Assembly: GCF_017744695.1 (NCBI RefSeq)
Contig: NZ_JAGIAS010000010.1
Location: forward strand, 186,001 to 250,000
Direction: 5' to 3'
DNA from: Dyadobacter sp.
GTDB taxonomy: Bacteria > Bacteroidota > Bacteroidia > Cytophagales > Spirosomataceae
DNA length: 64,000 nt
Below, in pieces: positions 1 to 8,382 of the stretch. The translations under genes and the position numbers were made by a program. Positions within the stretch are counted from its first letter, which is position 1, and every line of letters starts with the position of its first letter. The notes below the pieces were generated by a model. That model was not told the origin of the DNA. It ran no database searches and saw only the letters and a list, made by a program, of their open reading frames with translations.

Positions 1-784
1 GGTTGATGGCCTGCCCGTCTTTGCCAATCACCTGAATGCGGTTCCGGGTCAGATATTCCGGATCAGCGGCGGCCTTCGGGAAAATTTCTTTGATCGCAAT
101 GCTTTTGGGTACGTTCCAGTACGGGTGCGTGACAATGCTCGTCGCGTAGGTGTCGATCGTGGGCGTAGGGGTGTCGCGCTTGCCAACGACGGTGCGCATG
201 GTGAGCACATTCTTGCCTGCCGAATCCATGGCGGTCAGGTAAGCGCCCCGGATATTGACCATCACAAAACGCGGTGCGCCCTGGATTTGCCGGTGGATCC
301 ACCGGTAAGCATTCAATGTTTGCGCGACATAAGCCGCGCTATCCTGCTTATTTGACTTGATCAACCGGTCGTAGTGGATTTTCAGGTTATGGTAAACCGG
401 GAAAACAGGTTCCAGCTGCTCCATTACTTTTTCTGCCGATTGCCCCTTGGCCAGTTCTTCCGCTGCGTTGCGGATCAACGCGGTATCAGCCTTTACTTTC
501 TTTTGGGTAAAACGAATGGTAGGCTTGTGGCCGAATGCGATTTCCTCCAGGAGCGCAAAAACAGGTGGGATGCTATCTTTTGCTTCAAATTTTCGGGTGT
601 CGATTCCCGCTTCGGTTGCCTGCGAGAGGAGATCCTGATAAATATCCTTGCTGCTGATAGCCTCTGCCAGTTCCTGGTCGGTCATGTCCTTCGGGTTCTT
701 CCGGCACGACTGCATGACGGCGAGGGTAAAGAGTATCAGGAGGGGTACATATCGGGCTTTGCCCAGACCGGACAGCATTTGCAT
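1..784 (-). CDS. L,D-transpeptidase lipoprotein (YcbB/LdtD-like), C-terminus cut by window edge
   Basis: The open frame runs from an ATG at 784 off the left edge, so 261 residues are visible and the catalytic C-terminus is missing. A hydrophobic N-terminus ends in a lipobox-like VMQSC near residue 27, so export and lipidation are likely. The later part (from about residue 165) reads as the start of a YkuD fold of the YcbB type, with VNIRGAYL, VVGKRDTPTP and HPYWNVPKSIAIKEIFPK. Such enzymes form 3-3 cross-links in peptidoglycan. The Cys/His active site lies beyond the edge and cannot be checked. The start is supported by the signal sequence following directly. Confidence 0.85.
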   Translation of the reverse strand, partial: MQMLSGLGKARYVPLLILFTLAVMQSCRKNPKDMTDQELAEAISSKDIYQDLLSQATEAGIDTRKFEAKDSIPPVFALLEEIAFGHKPTIRFTQKKVKADTALIRNAAEELAKGQSAEKVMEQLEPVFPVYHNLKIHYDRLIKSNKQDSAAYVAQTLNAYRWIHRQIQGAPRFVMVNIRGAYLTAMDSAGKNVLTMRTVVGKRDTPTPTIDTYATSIVTHPYWNVPKSIAIKEIFPKAAADPEYLTRNRIQVIGKDGQAIN

Positions 785-874
785 TACGAACGTTGATTTG
801 GTGCTGCAAGATAGTATGCAATTGTCATGCTATCGGAAAAAGGGCATAGATGACCAGCCCGCAGCTCAAAAATG

Positions 875-909
875 GGGAATTAAAGTGGCATCGCTGTACT
901 TTAATTCCC
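875..909 (-). terminator. Terminator hairpin after the FtsX-type permease
   Basis: A perfect 12-bp stem (875-886 with 898-909) and 11-nt loop lie just beyond the permease stop codon. In the direction of that gene the stem is followed by a short T-run. Confidence 0.75.
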
Positions 910-917
910 TAAATCGA

Positions 918-3575
918 TTATTCGTTACGAAGGCTGCGGACCGGGTCGGCTGTGGCGGCGCGGATAGCCTGGAAACTCACGGTGCCGATCGTCACAACCA
1001 ATGCCGCTATGCCGGTCGCAGCAAATAACCACCAGTGAATTGTGGTCCGGTAGGGATAGTTTTCCAGCCATTTTTGCAGCGCGTACCAGGCAAGCGGCGA
1101 TGCTACCACAATGGCAATGACGACCAGTTTGACAAAATCTTTTGAAATTAACCCCACAATACCGGCTACCGATGCGCCCAGCACCTTGCGGATACCTACT
1201 TCCTTCGCTCGTTGCTCCGCCGCCTGCACGACCAGTCCGAAAATGCCCAATGCGGAAAGGAACATAGTAAGTCCGCTGAAAAACAGGAAGAGTTGATGGA
1301 GTTTGGATTCGGCTTCGTACTGCTTTGTGAGCTGTTCTTCCACGTTGTTGATACGGAGTAATTTTTCCGGGAAAAACTGTTTCCAAAGCTTGCGTATGCC
1401 CGCCGCGACCTGCATTTCCGTCCCCGGCTGAATGCGGATGAGCATCCCGGCATATTCGGGTGCTTTTTGCGCGAGAATGAGCGTCGGCTTCATCGGCTCA
1501 TAAAGCGATTCGTTGTGAAAGTCGCCCACAACACCTACCGGCACCGAGTTCGCATTTTTTGTTTGTACGTCCAGCTGTTTGATCCCGAGCATTTTCGCGG
1601 CAGAGGCAGTGATCAGGGAGTTTTGATTCATTTGCGCTTTTTCGAATTTTACGAAATCCTTTTCCCGCAGCGAATCGGCATTGAGCGCATCCGCGAAACG
1701 ATTGCTGAACATGCGGCCCTTCACCAATTTCAGTCCCAACGTCGCAGGCAAGTCCACATCGCCGCCGATGTACCAGACGCGCAGGCGGCGGCCGGCATGA
1801 GCAGGATCATCGACTTCGCGCTGCATATAGCCCCCGCCTTTCGTGGGCATCCATATGCTCAGGCTGCTTCGGATAACACCTGGTATTCTTTGTAGTTCAT
1901 TTTTAAATGCCTCACCCTTGCCATTCCAAGAAATTTGCTCAATACCGATAAGGTCTCTTTTATCGTAACCTAGCTCCTTGTTTTTCATTAAGTCGAACTG
2001 TTGCCAGACGACAATTGTGGCGAGCAATACAATGATTGAGATAGAGAATTGCGCTACTACCAGTGTTTTGCGAAGGCCGGTTTGTCCGAGTGACGCTGTG
2101 AATATGCCGCGCAACGTGTTGGCGGGTTTAAAACCTGAAATAACCCAGGCCGGATAGAGACCTGTCAGCAAGGCAGTCAGAAGGAACATCATCAGGGCCC
2201 CTCCGGCCATCACTATGTTGGAAGTAAATGTCAGTATCAGGCGGTTTCCAAGGAAGTTTTCGACCGAGTTCAAAGTGAAAAAATAGGCAATTATGGCCAC
2301 AACGATGGAAAACCCGAATAACAGCAATGTTTCAGTGAGAAGCTGCACTACAAGCTGTGTCCTCGATCCACTGAGAACTTTTCGGACGCCGGCCTCCTTT
2401 ACGCGGGCGAATGCTTTGGCCGTACTGAGATTCACAAAATTGACACAGGCAATGAATAGCAGTAGCAATGCCACACCCGCAAAAATATAGATCGTCCGAA
2501 TACTCGCTTTGACATTTTGCCCTTCCGCGAAATCAGAATGGAGATATATGTCCTTTAAGGGCTGGAATTCGAACTGCTCCCGGCCATTGTTGTTCATAAA
2601 CTGTGTATACCATGAATTAACTTTGCGGGTGAATGCTCCGATATCCGTGCCGGGTTTCAATAATATATAGTTCCGGGCAAACGTCATAAATCCTGTATTT
2701 GAAAGAGCTTCTGGCTTTGTTGTCCTAAATCTGATCGCCTCCGCCCGAAGATGGCTGTTATAAGGCAGATCTTCGATCAGGCCGGTAATTTGATACGGCG
2801 TCGGCTCGGAACTGAACGTAGGGATGTCGTGAATAATCTTCCCGATTGGGTCCTGGCCAGGGAAAATTTTGGCGGCATACGAACGTGTCACGAGTAAGCT
2901 CCATTGACTTTGTGTACTATGTTTAAAATTTCCTGCAAGCAACTTCAAGTCAAGAATTTTATTAATGGAAGTGTCGGCAGTTAGTAAGTTTGTATTTACA
3001 CCTTCACCGTCTCCAGGACGTATTTTGAAATGCTGCTCGTGTGCGTCAAGCGTGGACCAGGATTCAACTTCTGGGTAGCTTTTTTGTAGTTCCGGCGCGA
3101 GGCCAAGAGGAGATGAGGAACTGCGTTCGGATATGTCCGTTCCCATTCTGCTTTTGGTAACAATCCTGTAAATATCATCTTTCCGGCTCCACTGCCGGTC
3201 GTACGAAAGGCTGTCGATCACCACAGTTGCCACCATCATACAGGCCCACAAACCAATGGACAGCCCCGTCAGGTGGATCAATGAATAGCTGCTGTTTTTC
3301 AATAAAACCCGCGAGCCGATTTTGAAATAATTGCGCAGCATGTCACGGCTGAATACCGATGGTGAGCCGTACGGCGCCGGTTTCCGCCTCATAATGGAAG
3401 GGCGGAGCAATGCGGCTACTTCGCGTAGGAAGAAGAAATTGGCCTTGGGCGCGCCCGCGCGTCGGTGGCGCAGCGCGTAACGCTCGTGCAGGTCTCCGAG
3501 GAGTTCCTCGCGCAGGTGGGGCGCACAAATGCGGGTGGCCAGCTTATCGAGCCAGCGGGGAGGAAGTGGTTGCAT
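918..3575 (-). CDS. ABC transporter permease, MacB/FtsX type with N-terminal prefix domain
   Basis: An 885-residue protein with a soluble basic N-terminal prefix (about 1-65), a first transmembrane helix near 100-122, a periplasmic MacB-PCD-like region, three-helix FtsX permease domain (about 370-480), then a second helix, periplasmic region and FtsX domain (about 765-880). The repeats VKEAGVRKVLSGS and AKEVGIRKVLGAS mark the two FtsX units. Proteins of this size work with a separate MacB-type ATPase, usually in export of peptides or lipoproteins, or in envelope stress. No ATPase gene is adjacent here. The start lies 3 bp after the PadR stop, so the two are co-transcribed. The substrate is unknown. 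Confidence 0.9.
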   Translation of the reverse strand: MQPLPPRWLDKLATRICAPHLREELLGDLHERYALRHRRAGAPKANFFFLREVAALLRPSIMRRKPAPYGSPSVFSRDMLRNYFKIGSRVLLKNSSYSLIHLTGLSIGLWACMMVATVVIDSLSYDRQWSRKDDIYRIVTKSRMGTDISERSSSSPLGLAPELQKSYPEVESWSTLDAHEQHFKIRPGDGEGVNTNLLTADTSINKILDLKLLAGNFKHSTQSQWSLLVTRSYAAKIFPGQDPIGKIIHDIPTFSSEPTPYQITGLIEDLPYNSHLRAEAIRFRTTKPEALSNTGFMTFARNYILLKPGTDIGAFTRKVNSWYTQFMNNNGREQFEFQPLKDIYLHSDFAEGQNVKASIRTIYIFAGVALLLLFIACVNFVNLSTAKAFARVKEAGVRKVLSGSRTQLVVQLLTETLLLFGFSIVVAIIAYFFTLNSVENFLGNRLILTFTSNIVMAGGALMMFLLTALLTGLYPAWVISGFKPANTLRGIFTASLGQTGLRKTLVVAQFSISIIVLLATIVVWQQFDLMKNKELGYDKRDLIGIEQISWNGKGEAFKNELQRIPGVIRSSLSIWMPTKGGGYMQREVDDPAHAGRRLRVWYIGGDVDLPATLGLKLVKGRMFSNRFADALNADSLREKDFVKFEKAQMNQNSLITASAAKMLGIKQLDVQTKNANSVPVGVVGDFHNESLYEPMKPTLILAQKAPEYAGMLIRIQPGTEMQVAAGIRKLWKQFFPEKLLRINNVEEQLTKQYEAESKLHQLFLFFSGLTMFLSALGIFGLVVQAAEQRAKEVGIRKVLGASVAGIVGLISKDFVKLVVIAIVVASPLAWYALQKWLENYPYRTTIHWWLFAATGIAALVVTIGTVSFQAIRAATADPVRSLRNE

Positions 3576-3578
3576 GGT

Positions 3579-3932
3579 TCAGCTGTTTGAAAAATCGAGG
3601 CCCATTTTAGATAACTCGGCAGGAGCGATGCGGTTCCAGAGACTGTTGCGTACGGAACGGGCTTCGTGGAGGATTTTGCCCCCGTAAGTGGTGACTGTAA
3701 ACAGCCGCTTGCGACGCCCGCCGCGTTCCTGCGTGGCTTCACCCAGGTATGAGGTCAGATAACCCTTTTGTTCGAGCCGTTGCAATGCCGCATGTACGGC
3801 ACCGGTGCTTACTGTCTGGCCCGTTTCGTTTTCGAGCTCTTCGGCAATGCTCACCGAATAGGCGCCCGGCGCCAGCGCTGCCACGGCCAGCAATACGATT
3901 TCTTCAAATTCGCCCAAATCGCTTCGTCTCAT
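3579..3932 (-). CDS. PadR family transcriptional regulator
   Basis: A 117-residue winged-helix protein with the PadR N-terminal pattern (FEEIVLLAVAAL, then YSVSIAEELENETG) and wing residues GGRRKRLFTVTTYGG. PadR proteins are usually local repressors. It directly precedes the FtsX-type permease with a 3-bp gap, the common Bacteroidota pairing, so it probably controls that transporter. The ligand is unknown. The C-terminal dimerisation helix is short, as in the small PadR subgroup. Confidence 0.9.
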   Translation of the reverse strand: MRRSDLGEFEEIVLLAVAALAPGAYSVSIAEELENETGQTVSTGAVHAALQRLEQKGYLTSYLGEATQERGGRRKRLFTVTTYGGKILHEARSVRNSLWNRIAPAELSKMGLDFSNS

Positions 3933-4247
3933 AGATATGTCCGGAGTTATATGATCTATTTCTGTATGTAAAATATCTTGCCAGGTTTATGAAATGCTAT
4001 TTGCGTTGAATATGAGGGGATTTTATGAAAAGGCCCTGTTCAAAAGCGGACGTTGTTTGTCCGGCCTTGCACATAAATTCCTGAAACAAGGCCTCTGGTG
4101 GCACGATTAATTCCAGATGGCCTGCGCGGGGTCACTAACCCTTGGTTCAGGAACTACGTGAGTTCCCTTAAAAATCATCAGATAAAATCGACAATCGCTT
4201 TTCTTTGTCAAACGGGAAGTATTCGTCACATCAAAATCATCACACTA
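3933..4247. other. Intergenic region between padR and the KilA-N gene
   Basis: A 315-bp divergent region. An AT-rich stretch (about 3940-3990) next to the PadR start is the likely padR promoter. A small inverted repeat (GGAACT at 4149-4154 with AGTTCC at 4160-4165) lies about 85 bp before the KilA-N start. I see no gene here: the upstream in-frame extension of the KilA-N frame (from 4098) has no family-like sequence. Confidence 0.4.
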
Positions 4248-5138
4248 ATGGCAAAGCTGAGCAAAATCACCGTAGATAACGTTGACATTTCTATTAGTAG
4301 CATCAATGACCATGATTACTTCTGCCTGACCGACATGGTGAAGCGGAAAGAGGATGCAGGCAGGGCGGCGGATGTCATCAAGAATTGGATCAGGAACCGC
4401 GCTACGATTGAATTTTTAGGAACTTGGGAGACGATATACAACCCCGATTTTAAAGTGGTCGAATTCGACCACTTTAAACGCGAAGCGGGCGTGCCCACTT
4501 TTACCATGAGCGTTTCAAACTGGATTGAGAATACCAATGCGATCGGAATCTTCTCCCGGTCAGGTAGATACGGGGGTACTTATGCGCACAAGGACATAGC
4601 TTTTGAATTCGGATCGGCTATCAGTCCGATATTCAAGCTTTATATCATCCGGGAGTACCAAAGGCTTAAAGAGCTGGAAAACAATCAATATGGTTTGGAG
4701 TGGAATGTCAAACGCGTTCTGTCGAAAGCCAATTATCAAATACATACCACAGCGGTAAGAGATTACCTTGTCCCGAAAGCCGGTTACGCCCAAGCCAAAG
4801 AATGGCTGCTTTATGCGGACGAGGCTGATTTGCTCAATCTTGTCCTATTTCGCTGCACGGCCAAGCACTGGCGGGAAGCCAATCCACAGCGCCATCTGGC
4901 AGGAGAAAATATCCGGGATATGGCCAGTATCAATGAACTGACCATCCTCTCTAACCTCGAAAATCTCAACTCCGTGCTAATCAAAGCGGGGCTGGGCAAG
5001 CGTGAGCGTTTCAAGATATTGGACGAAACCTGTAACGACCAGCGCAAAACATTGGAGCAGCTAGACATTCTAAAATCAATAAAAAAGGAAAATGAAACTT
5101 CGTTTATGGATTTTGAAAGCAAGAAGCCCAGTAAGTAG
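4248..5138 (+). CDS. KilA-N domain DNA-binding protein
   Basis: A 296-residue protein with a KilA-N domain over about residues 8-110 (YFCLTDMVKRKEDAG, VIKNWIRNRATIEFLG, GRYGGTYAHKDIAFEFG and the following IREYQRLK helix). This fold occurs in phage and large DNA virus regulators and in scattered bacterial genes, and binds DNA. The rest is helical with no recognised enzyme motif. The ATG at 4248 is preferred over an in-frame ATG at 4098 because the family sequence starts just after it. The gene stands alone between unrelated operons, which suggests acquisition from a mobile element, though no other phage gene is near. Its coding sequence holds a perfect 30-bp palindrome. Confidence 0.85.
   Translation: MAKLSKITVDNVDISISSINDHDYFCLTDMVKRKEDAGRAADVIKNWIRNRATIEFLGTWETIYNPDFKVVEFDHFKREAGVPTFTMSVSNWIENTNAIGIFSRSGRYGGTYAHKDIAFEFGSAISPIFKLYIIREYQRLKELENNQYGLEWNVKRVLSKANYQIHTTAVRDYLVPKAGYAQAKEWLLYADEADLLNLVLFRCTAKHWREANPQRHLAGENIRDMASINELTILSNLENLNSVLIKAGLGKRERFKILDETCNDQRKTLEQLDILKSIKKENETSFMDFESKKPSK
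4449..4478. repeat. Perfect 30-bp palindrome inside the KilA-N gene
   Basis: Two perfectly complementary 15-nt halves meet at 4463/4464 with no loop, centred on GAATTC. In frame it encodes FKVVEFDHFK. Confidence 0.9.
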
Positions 5139-5153
5139 TTAAGTCAGCACTGC

Positions 5154-6092
5154 CTATTTCTTCCCAAAAAACCGCTGCTTCGGACTGCTCTTCTGGGCAT
5201 ATTCTTTCACTGCCTCGGCTGCTTCGATGGGATAGTCGGATTCGAGAATGGACGCGCCGTCTTTGGCGATGGCAATGTAGGCCGCCTTGCGCTCTTTGGC
5301 TGTTTTGAGTTTGTCGTAGGAGGATGCCGCCGAGATCATGCACATAGTGCCTTTTTTGTTCAGCAATGCATAGAGTTCCTTATTCTCGGGCTTCACGTGT
5401 GGGCCTATGTAGGCGATCAGCTGGGTGAAAGGTACGTTGGCTTTTTCGTAATCCTCGTACTCCTTCATGTTCCGGATGAATGCCGAAAAGGTGTGGTTTT
5501 TGTTTTGGGACAAATACCAGGTCATTTCGGCAGCGCTGTGGACGGTGAGCATCACAAATGCGTCGGCTTTGTGTTTTCGGATCAATGCCTCGGTCATGGC
5601 GAGCGGAACGTCCTTATGGTCGAGGTTGAGGACGGTTTTACCGCGGGCCCATTCGATTACCTCCGAAAGTGTGGGAATAGGGAAGTCGGTGATGTTGCCT
5701 TCGGCGTCTTTCAGACGCAATTTTTTGAGCTCTTCATAAGTGTAGTCCGAGAGTTTCCCCTTACCGGTAGTGGTTCGGTCGAGGGTGGCGTCGTGCATGA
5801 GCACTATCACACTGTCCTTGGTCAGCCGGGGATCGATTTCGAAGAACGCGGGCGTGTGTTTCAAGGTATTTGCAAAAGTAGCAATCGAGTTTTCGGGAAA
5901 ACCCTTTACCATGCCGCCACGGTGCCCGGTGATCAGTATCGGGTCGTTGCCGGTGAATTGAAAGTAGGCATGCAAACCTTTCGCAGTCTTGATTTTCAGC
6001 ACATTGAGTTTGCCTTGCGCGTGCCCGGCAAACTGGCTGCCAATAGCCAGCAATGCAGTTAATATGAACGGGTTAAGAAATTTCTTTTTCAT
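5154..6092 (-). CDS. Secreted glycerophosphodiester phosphodiesterase family protein
   Basis: A 312-residue protein with a signal peptide (MKKKFLNPF to about GHAQ, residue 25) and a GDPD TIM-barrel: GHRGG, ENSIATFANTL, the metal ligands in EIDPRLTKD and the catalytic HD in VLMHDATLDRTT. It should cleave glycerophosphodiesters to sn-glycerol-3-phosphate and an alcohol in the periplasm. The ATG at 6092 is chosen because the signal peptide starts there; a start at 6119 would overlap the upstream gene. It is the last gene of the utilisation operon, so the true substrate may be related to the sugar or polyol handled there. Confidence 0.88.
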   Translation of the reverse strand: MKKKFLNPFILTALLAIGSQFAGHAQGKLNVLKIKTAKGLHAYFQFTGNDPILITGHRGGMVKGFPENSIATFANTLKHTPAFFEIDPRLTKDSVIVLMHDATLDRTTTGKGKLSDYTYEELKKLRLKDAEGNITDFPIPTLSEVIEWARGKTVLNLDHKDVPLAMTEALIRKHKADAFVMLTVHSAAEMTWYLSQNKNHTFSAFIRNMKEYEDYEKANVPFTQLIAYIGPHVKPENKELYALLNKKGTMCMISAASSYDKLKTAKERKAAYIAIAKDGASILESDYPIEAAEAVKEYAQKSSPKQRFFGKK

Positions 6093-6106
6093 GATAATAC
6101 CAAAAG

Positions 6107-6709
6107 TTAAGAGCGGCAATTGAGTTTTAAAAGGCTGAATTCACCTTGCGGATCGAGGCTGAACAATGTTACCGAAGAGTTCTCCTGGACGATCTGGCGG
6201 TAGTTTTTAAGGGGCATCCCCAGCTTCCGGGCCATGTAAAACCGGTTCACAGCATTGTGCGCCACCACGAGCACGGCCCCGTTGGGATGTTTTTGTAAAA
6301 TATCATTGAAAAAATCATCGACACGCGTTACAATCTCGATGGCCGTCTCGCCCGTGCCTCCTGCGCGTGCGTAATCGGGCTCGTGCGCCCATGCGTCCCA
6401 GAGCGCGGGATTTTCGGCGATGAATTCTGCCCGTGTTTTTCCTTCCCATTCGCCGAAGGAGGCTTCAATCAGCCGCTGGTCGATCACGATGCCCGGGTAG
6501 TTGCCCGACGCAATGGTCGCCGTATGGTGGGCGCGCTGAAGTGGAGAGGTATAAACCGCGTCGAATCGAATATCTTTCAACAATGTGGCGGCCAAATGTG
6601 CCTGTGAAAATCCCTTTTCGGTCAGTCCGATGTCCGTTGCGCCGCAGTAGCGGTTGCCGTCGGCATTCCAGAAAGTTTCTCCGTGGCGGAGCAGATATAC
6701 GTGAAGCAT
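6107..6709 (-). CDS. Histidine phosphatase family protein
   Basis: A 200-residue phosphoglycerate-mutase-fold phosphatase. The phospho-accepting motif LLRHGET is at residues 7-13, followed by YTSPLQRAHHTA, FGEWEGK (the acid) and VVAHNAVNR (second His). These enzymes remove phosphate from small phosphorylated metabolites. The ATG at 6709 lies 2 bp after the kinase stop codon; a TTG at 6715 is an alternative that would overlap it. It may dephosphorylate an intermediate made by one of the two upstream sugar kinases. The substrate cannot be told from sequence. Confidence 0.88.
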   Translation of the reverse strand: MLHVYLLRHGETFWNADGNRYCGATDIGLTEKGFSQAHLAATLLKDIRFDAVYTSPLQRAHHTATIASGNYPGIVIDQRLIEASFGEWEGKTRAEFIAENPALWDAWAHEPDYARAGGTGETAIEIVTRVDDFFNDILQKHPNGAVLVVAHNAVNRFYMARKLGMPLKNYRQIVQENSSVTLFSLDPQGEFSLLKLNCRS

Positions 6710-6711
6710 GG

Positions 6712-8169
6712 TCAATGGGTTACGGGCACAGGCCCTGCTATAAAACCTTTTTGGGTCAAAGTTTGGATAAAATTCCGGTATTGCAGTGTATAGGCTGCTG
6801 CGAGCGCTGGTTCCGGGCGGATAGTCTTCTCGATGCGTGTCATGGCCCGGGCTGCCTTCGTGAGCGTCCCGAAATGGGAGCCGGCTGCCGCCACGATCGC
6901 GGCACCCGCAGCGCCGGTCACATTACCGCATTTGTGTACGGGGCGGTTGAGGACATTCGCGCGGATGGTCAGCCAGACGTCGCTGTTGCTGCCGCCGCCG
7001 GCTGTGTAAACCGTGTGCACCTGCTCGTCTGAGAGATCTTCGATCATCTCGTAGGCATAACGTTCCACGAATGCGACGCCTTCCATATTCGCGGCGAATA
7101 AAGCTTCCCGGCTGGCGTTTTCGGGCGCGAAACCCCGCGCTTGTGGAGCTATGAACGGAAAGCGTTCGCCTTGTTGCAGTAAAGGATAGGCGATCAGGCC
7201 GGTGGGGATGAGGTTTGCGGCAGCTGAGGTCAATGCCGGAAGATCATCAGCGAAACCTGCCGAAACCCAATCTGCGCCGATATTCCCCGCGCCGCCGGGC
7301 ATCCAGTAGCCTTCGGGGTGGCGATGGCTGTATAACCGGCCTTCCGGGTCGCGAACTTCCCGCGTGGTAACACCCTTCACGACCAGGGTGGTGCCGATGG
7401 TGGTATTCCAGTCTCCGGGTTGCACAGCACCGGAGGCCACTTGCGACGCGCAGCCGTCCGTCATACCGGCTATGACCTGAATCTGCTCCAACCCGAGTTG
7501 TTCGCTCAGTTCCGGAAGCAACCGGCCTATTTGCGTGCCCGACGGGACAACTTTTTGAAGCCATTCTTTCCGTAGCGGCAGATGTTCCGTGAGATAAGCC
7601 GGCCATTCGCCGGTACTCACGTCAAAGCCCGATTTTAATGCATTGGTGTAGTCAGTCACCGAAAAATCGCCGCAGAGTTTGCCGATGATAAAATCCGTCG
7701 CGTGGACCCACTTATGGATTTGCGCTGCTTTTTCGGTGAAATGGTTGGAATACCACACCATTTTCGACAGCCCGCTGGATGCATTGAAACCGGTGTAGCC
7801 TTCCGGGTGGAGACGTTCGGCGATTTCCCTGCAATACTTCCCTTCGGCAGCGGGGCGGGTGTCGGAGTACATCAACGCATTGTGCAGCGGCTCCTTATCC
7901 GCGCCCAGGGGAATGACCGTGCCGGATGTGGAAGTGACCGAAACTGCTTTGATAGCCTTTAAATCGATCGCTTCGCGTACAGAAACCATCAGATTTTGCA
8001 GACAGGCGAATACCGATTCCCACCACAATGCCGGCGATTGCTCCTCGCGCGAATGCGGCGTGAGCGGGAACACTTTCTCGTTGCTGCCGACCGTGTGGCC
8101 GGTATCGTCGAGCATTACCACCCGCACACCCTGCGTCCCGACGTCGATTCCTAAAAAATATGAATGCAT
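6712..8169 (-). CDS. FGGY family carbohydrate kinase (xylulokinase-like)
   Basis: A 485-residue actin-fold kinase. The phosphate-1 motif GIDVGTQGVR is at the N-terminus, the catalytic aspartate region is GMTDGCASQ, and the adenosine-binding segment is YTAGGGSNSDVWL. It phosphorylates a sugar or polyol with ATP in the cytoplasm. The ATG at 8169 is chosen because the FGGY domain begins four residues later. The family is close to xylulose/ribulose kinases, but specificity is not readable. It is separated from the second FGGY kinase by an inverted-repeat element, although both lie in one transcriptional direction. Confidence 0.88.
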   Translation of the reverse strand: MHSYFLGIDVGTQGVRVVMLDDTGHTVGSNEKVFPLTPHSREEQSPALWWESVFACLQNLMVSVREAIDLKAIKAVSVTSTSGTVIPLGADKEPLHNALMYSDTRPAAEGKYCREIAERLHPEGYTGFNASSGLSKMVWYSNHFTEKAAQIHKWVHATDFIIGKLCGDFSVTDYTNALKSGFDVSTGEWPAYLTEHLPLRKEWLQKVVPSGTQIGRLLPELSEQLGLEQIQVIAGMTDGCASQVASGAVQPGDWNTTIGTTLVVKGVTTREVRDPEGRLYSHRHPEGYWMPGGAGNIGADWVSAGFADDLPALTSAAANLIPTGLIAYPLLQQGERFPFIAPQARGFAPENASREALFAANMEGVAFVERYAYEMIEDLSDEQVHTVYTAGGGSNSDVWLTIRANVLNRPVHKCGNVTGAAGAAIVAAAGSHFGTLTKAARAMTRIEKTIRPEPALAAAYTLQYRNFIQTLTQKGFIAGPVPVTH

Positions 8170-8204
8170 TTGATTAATCAATGTTTCAATTGACAATTAA
8201 TTAT

Positions 8205-8380
8205 TGCTACGTGGCTACTACAAATATTGCGGTGCGCTGCACCTTGCGATCTCGCATTTCGCCATCGGTTTACACGTATTAGGGTGCTTTGCACCCTGGC
8301 GTTTCGCCGGCATCTGTAGATAAACATCAAGCGTTCGCGTCGAGGCGCAGAGCACCCCAATATTTGTGGCTGTTGAATGA
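8205..8380. repeat. Dispersed-type inverted-repeat element between two kinase genes
   Basis: 25-nt imperfect terminal inverted repeats (8220-8244 and 8343-8367, 3 mismatches) carry the core ACAAATATTG...GCACC. Between them are small hairpins such as GGGTGC-TTT-GCACCC (8282-8296). There is no open reading frame of note. The layout resembles a non-coding palindromic repeat (MITE- or REP-like). Its right end lies 15 bp from the stop codon of the upstream kinase. Confidence 0.65.
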
Positions 8381-8382
8381 AA

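Noticed and set aside
4248..5138. A prophage around the KilA-N gene
   Set aside because: No integrase, structural or lysis gene is adjacent; the neighbours are ordinary chromosomal genes.
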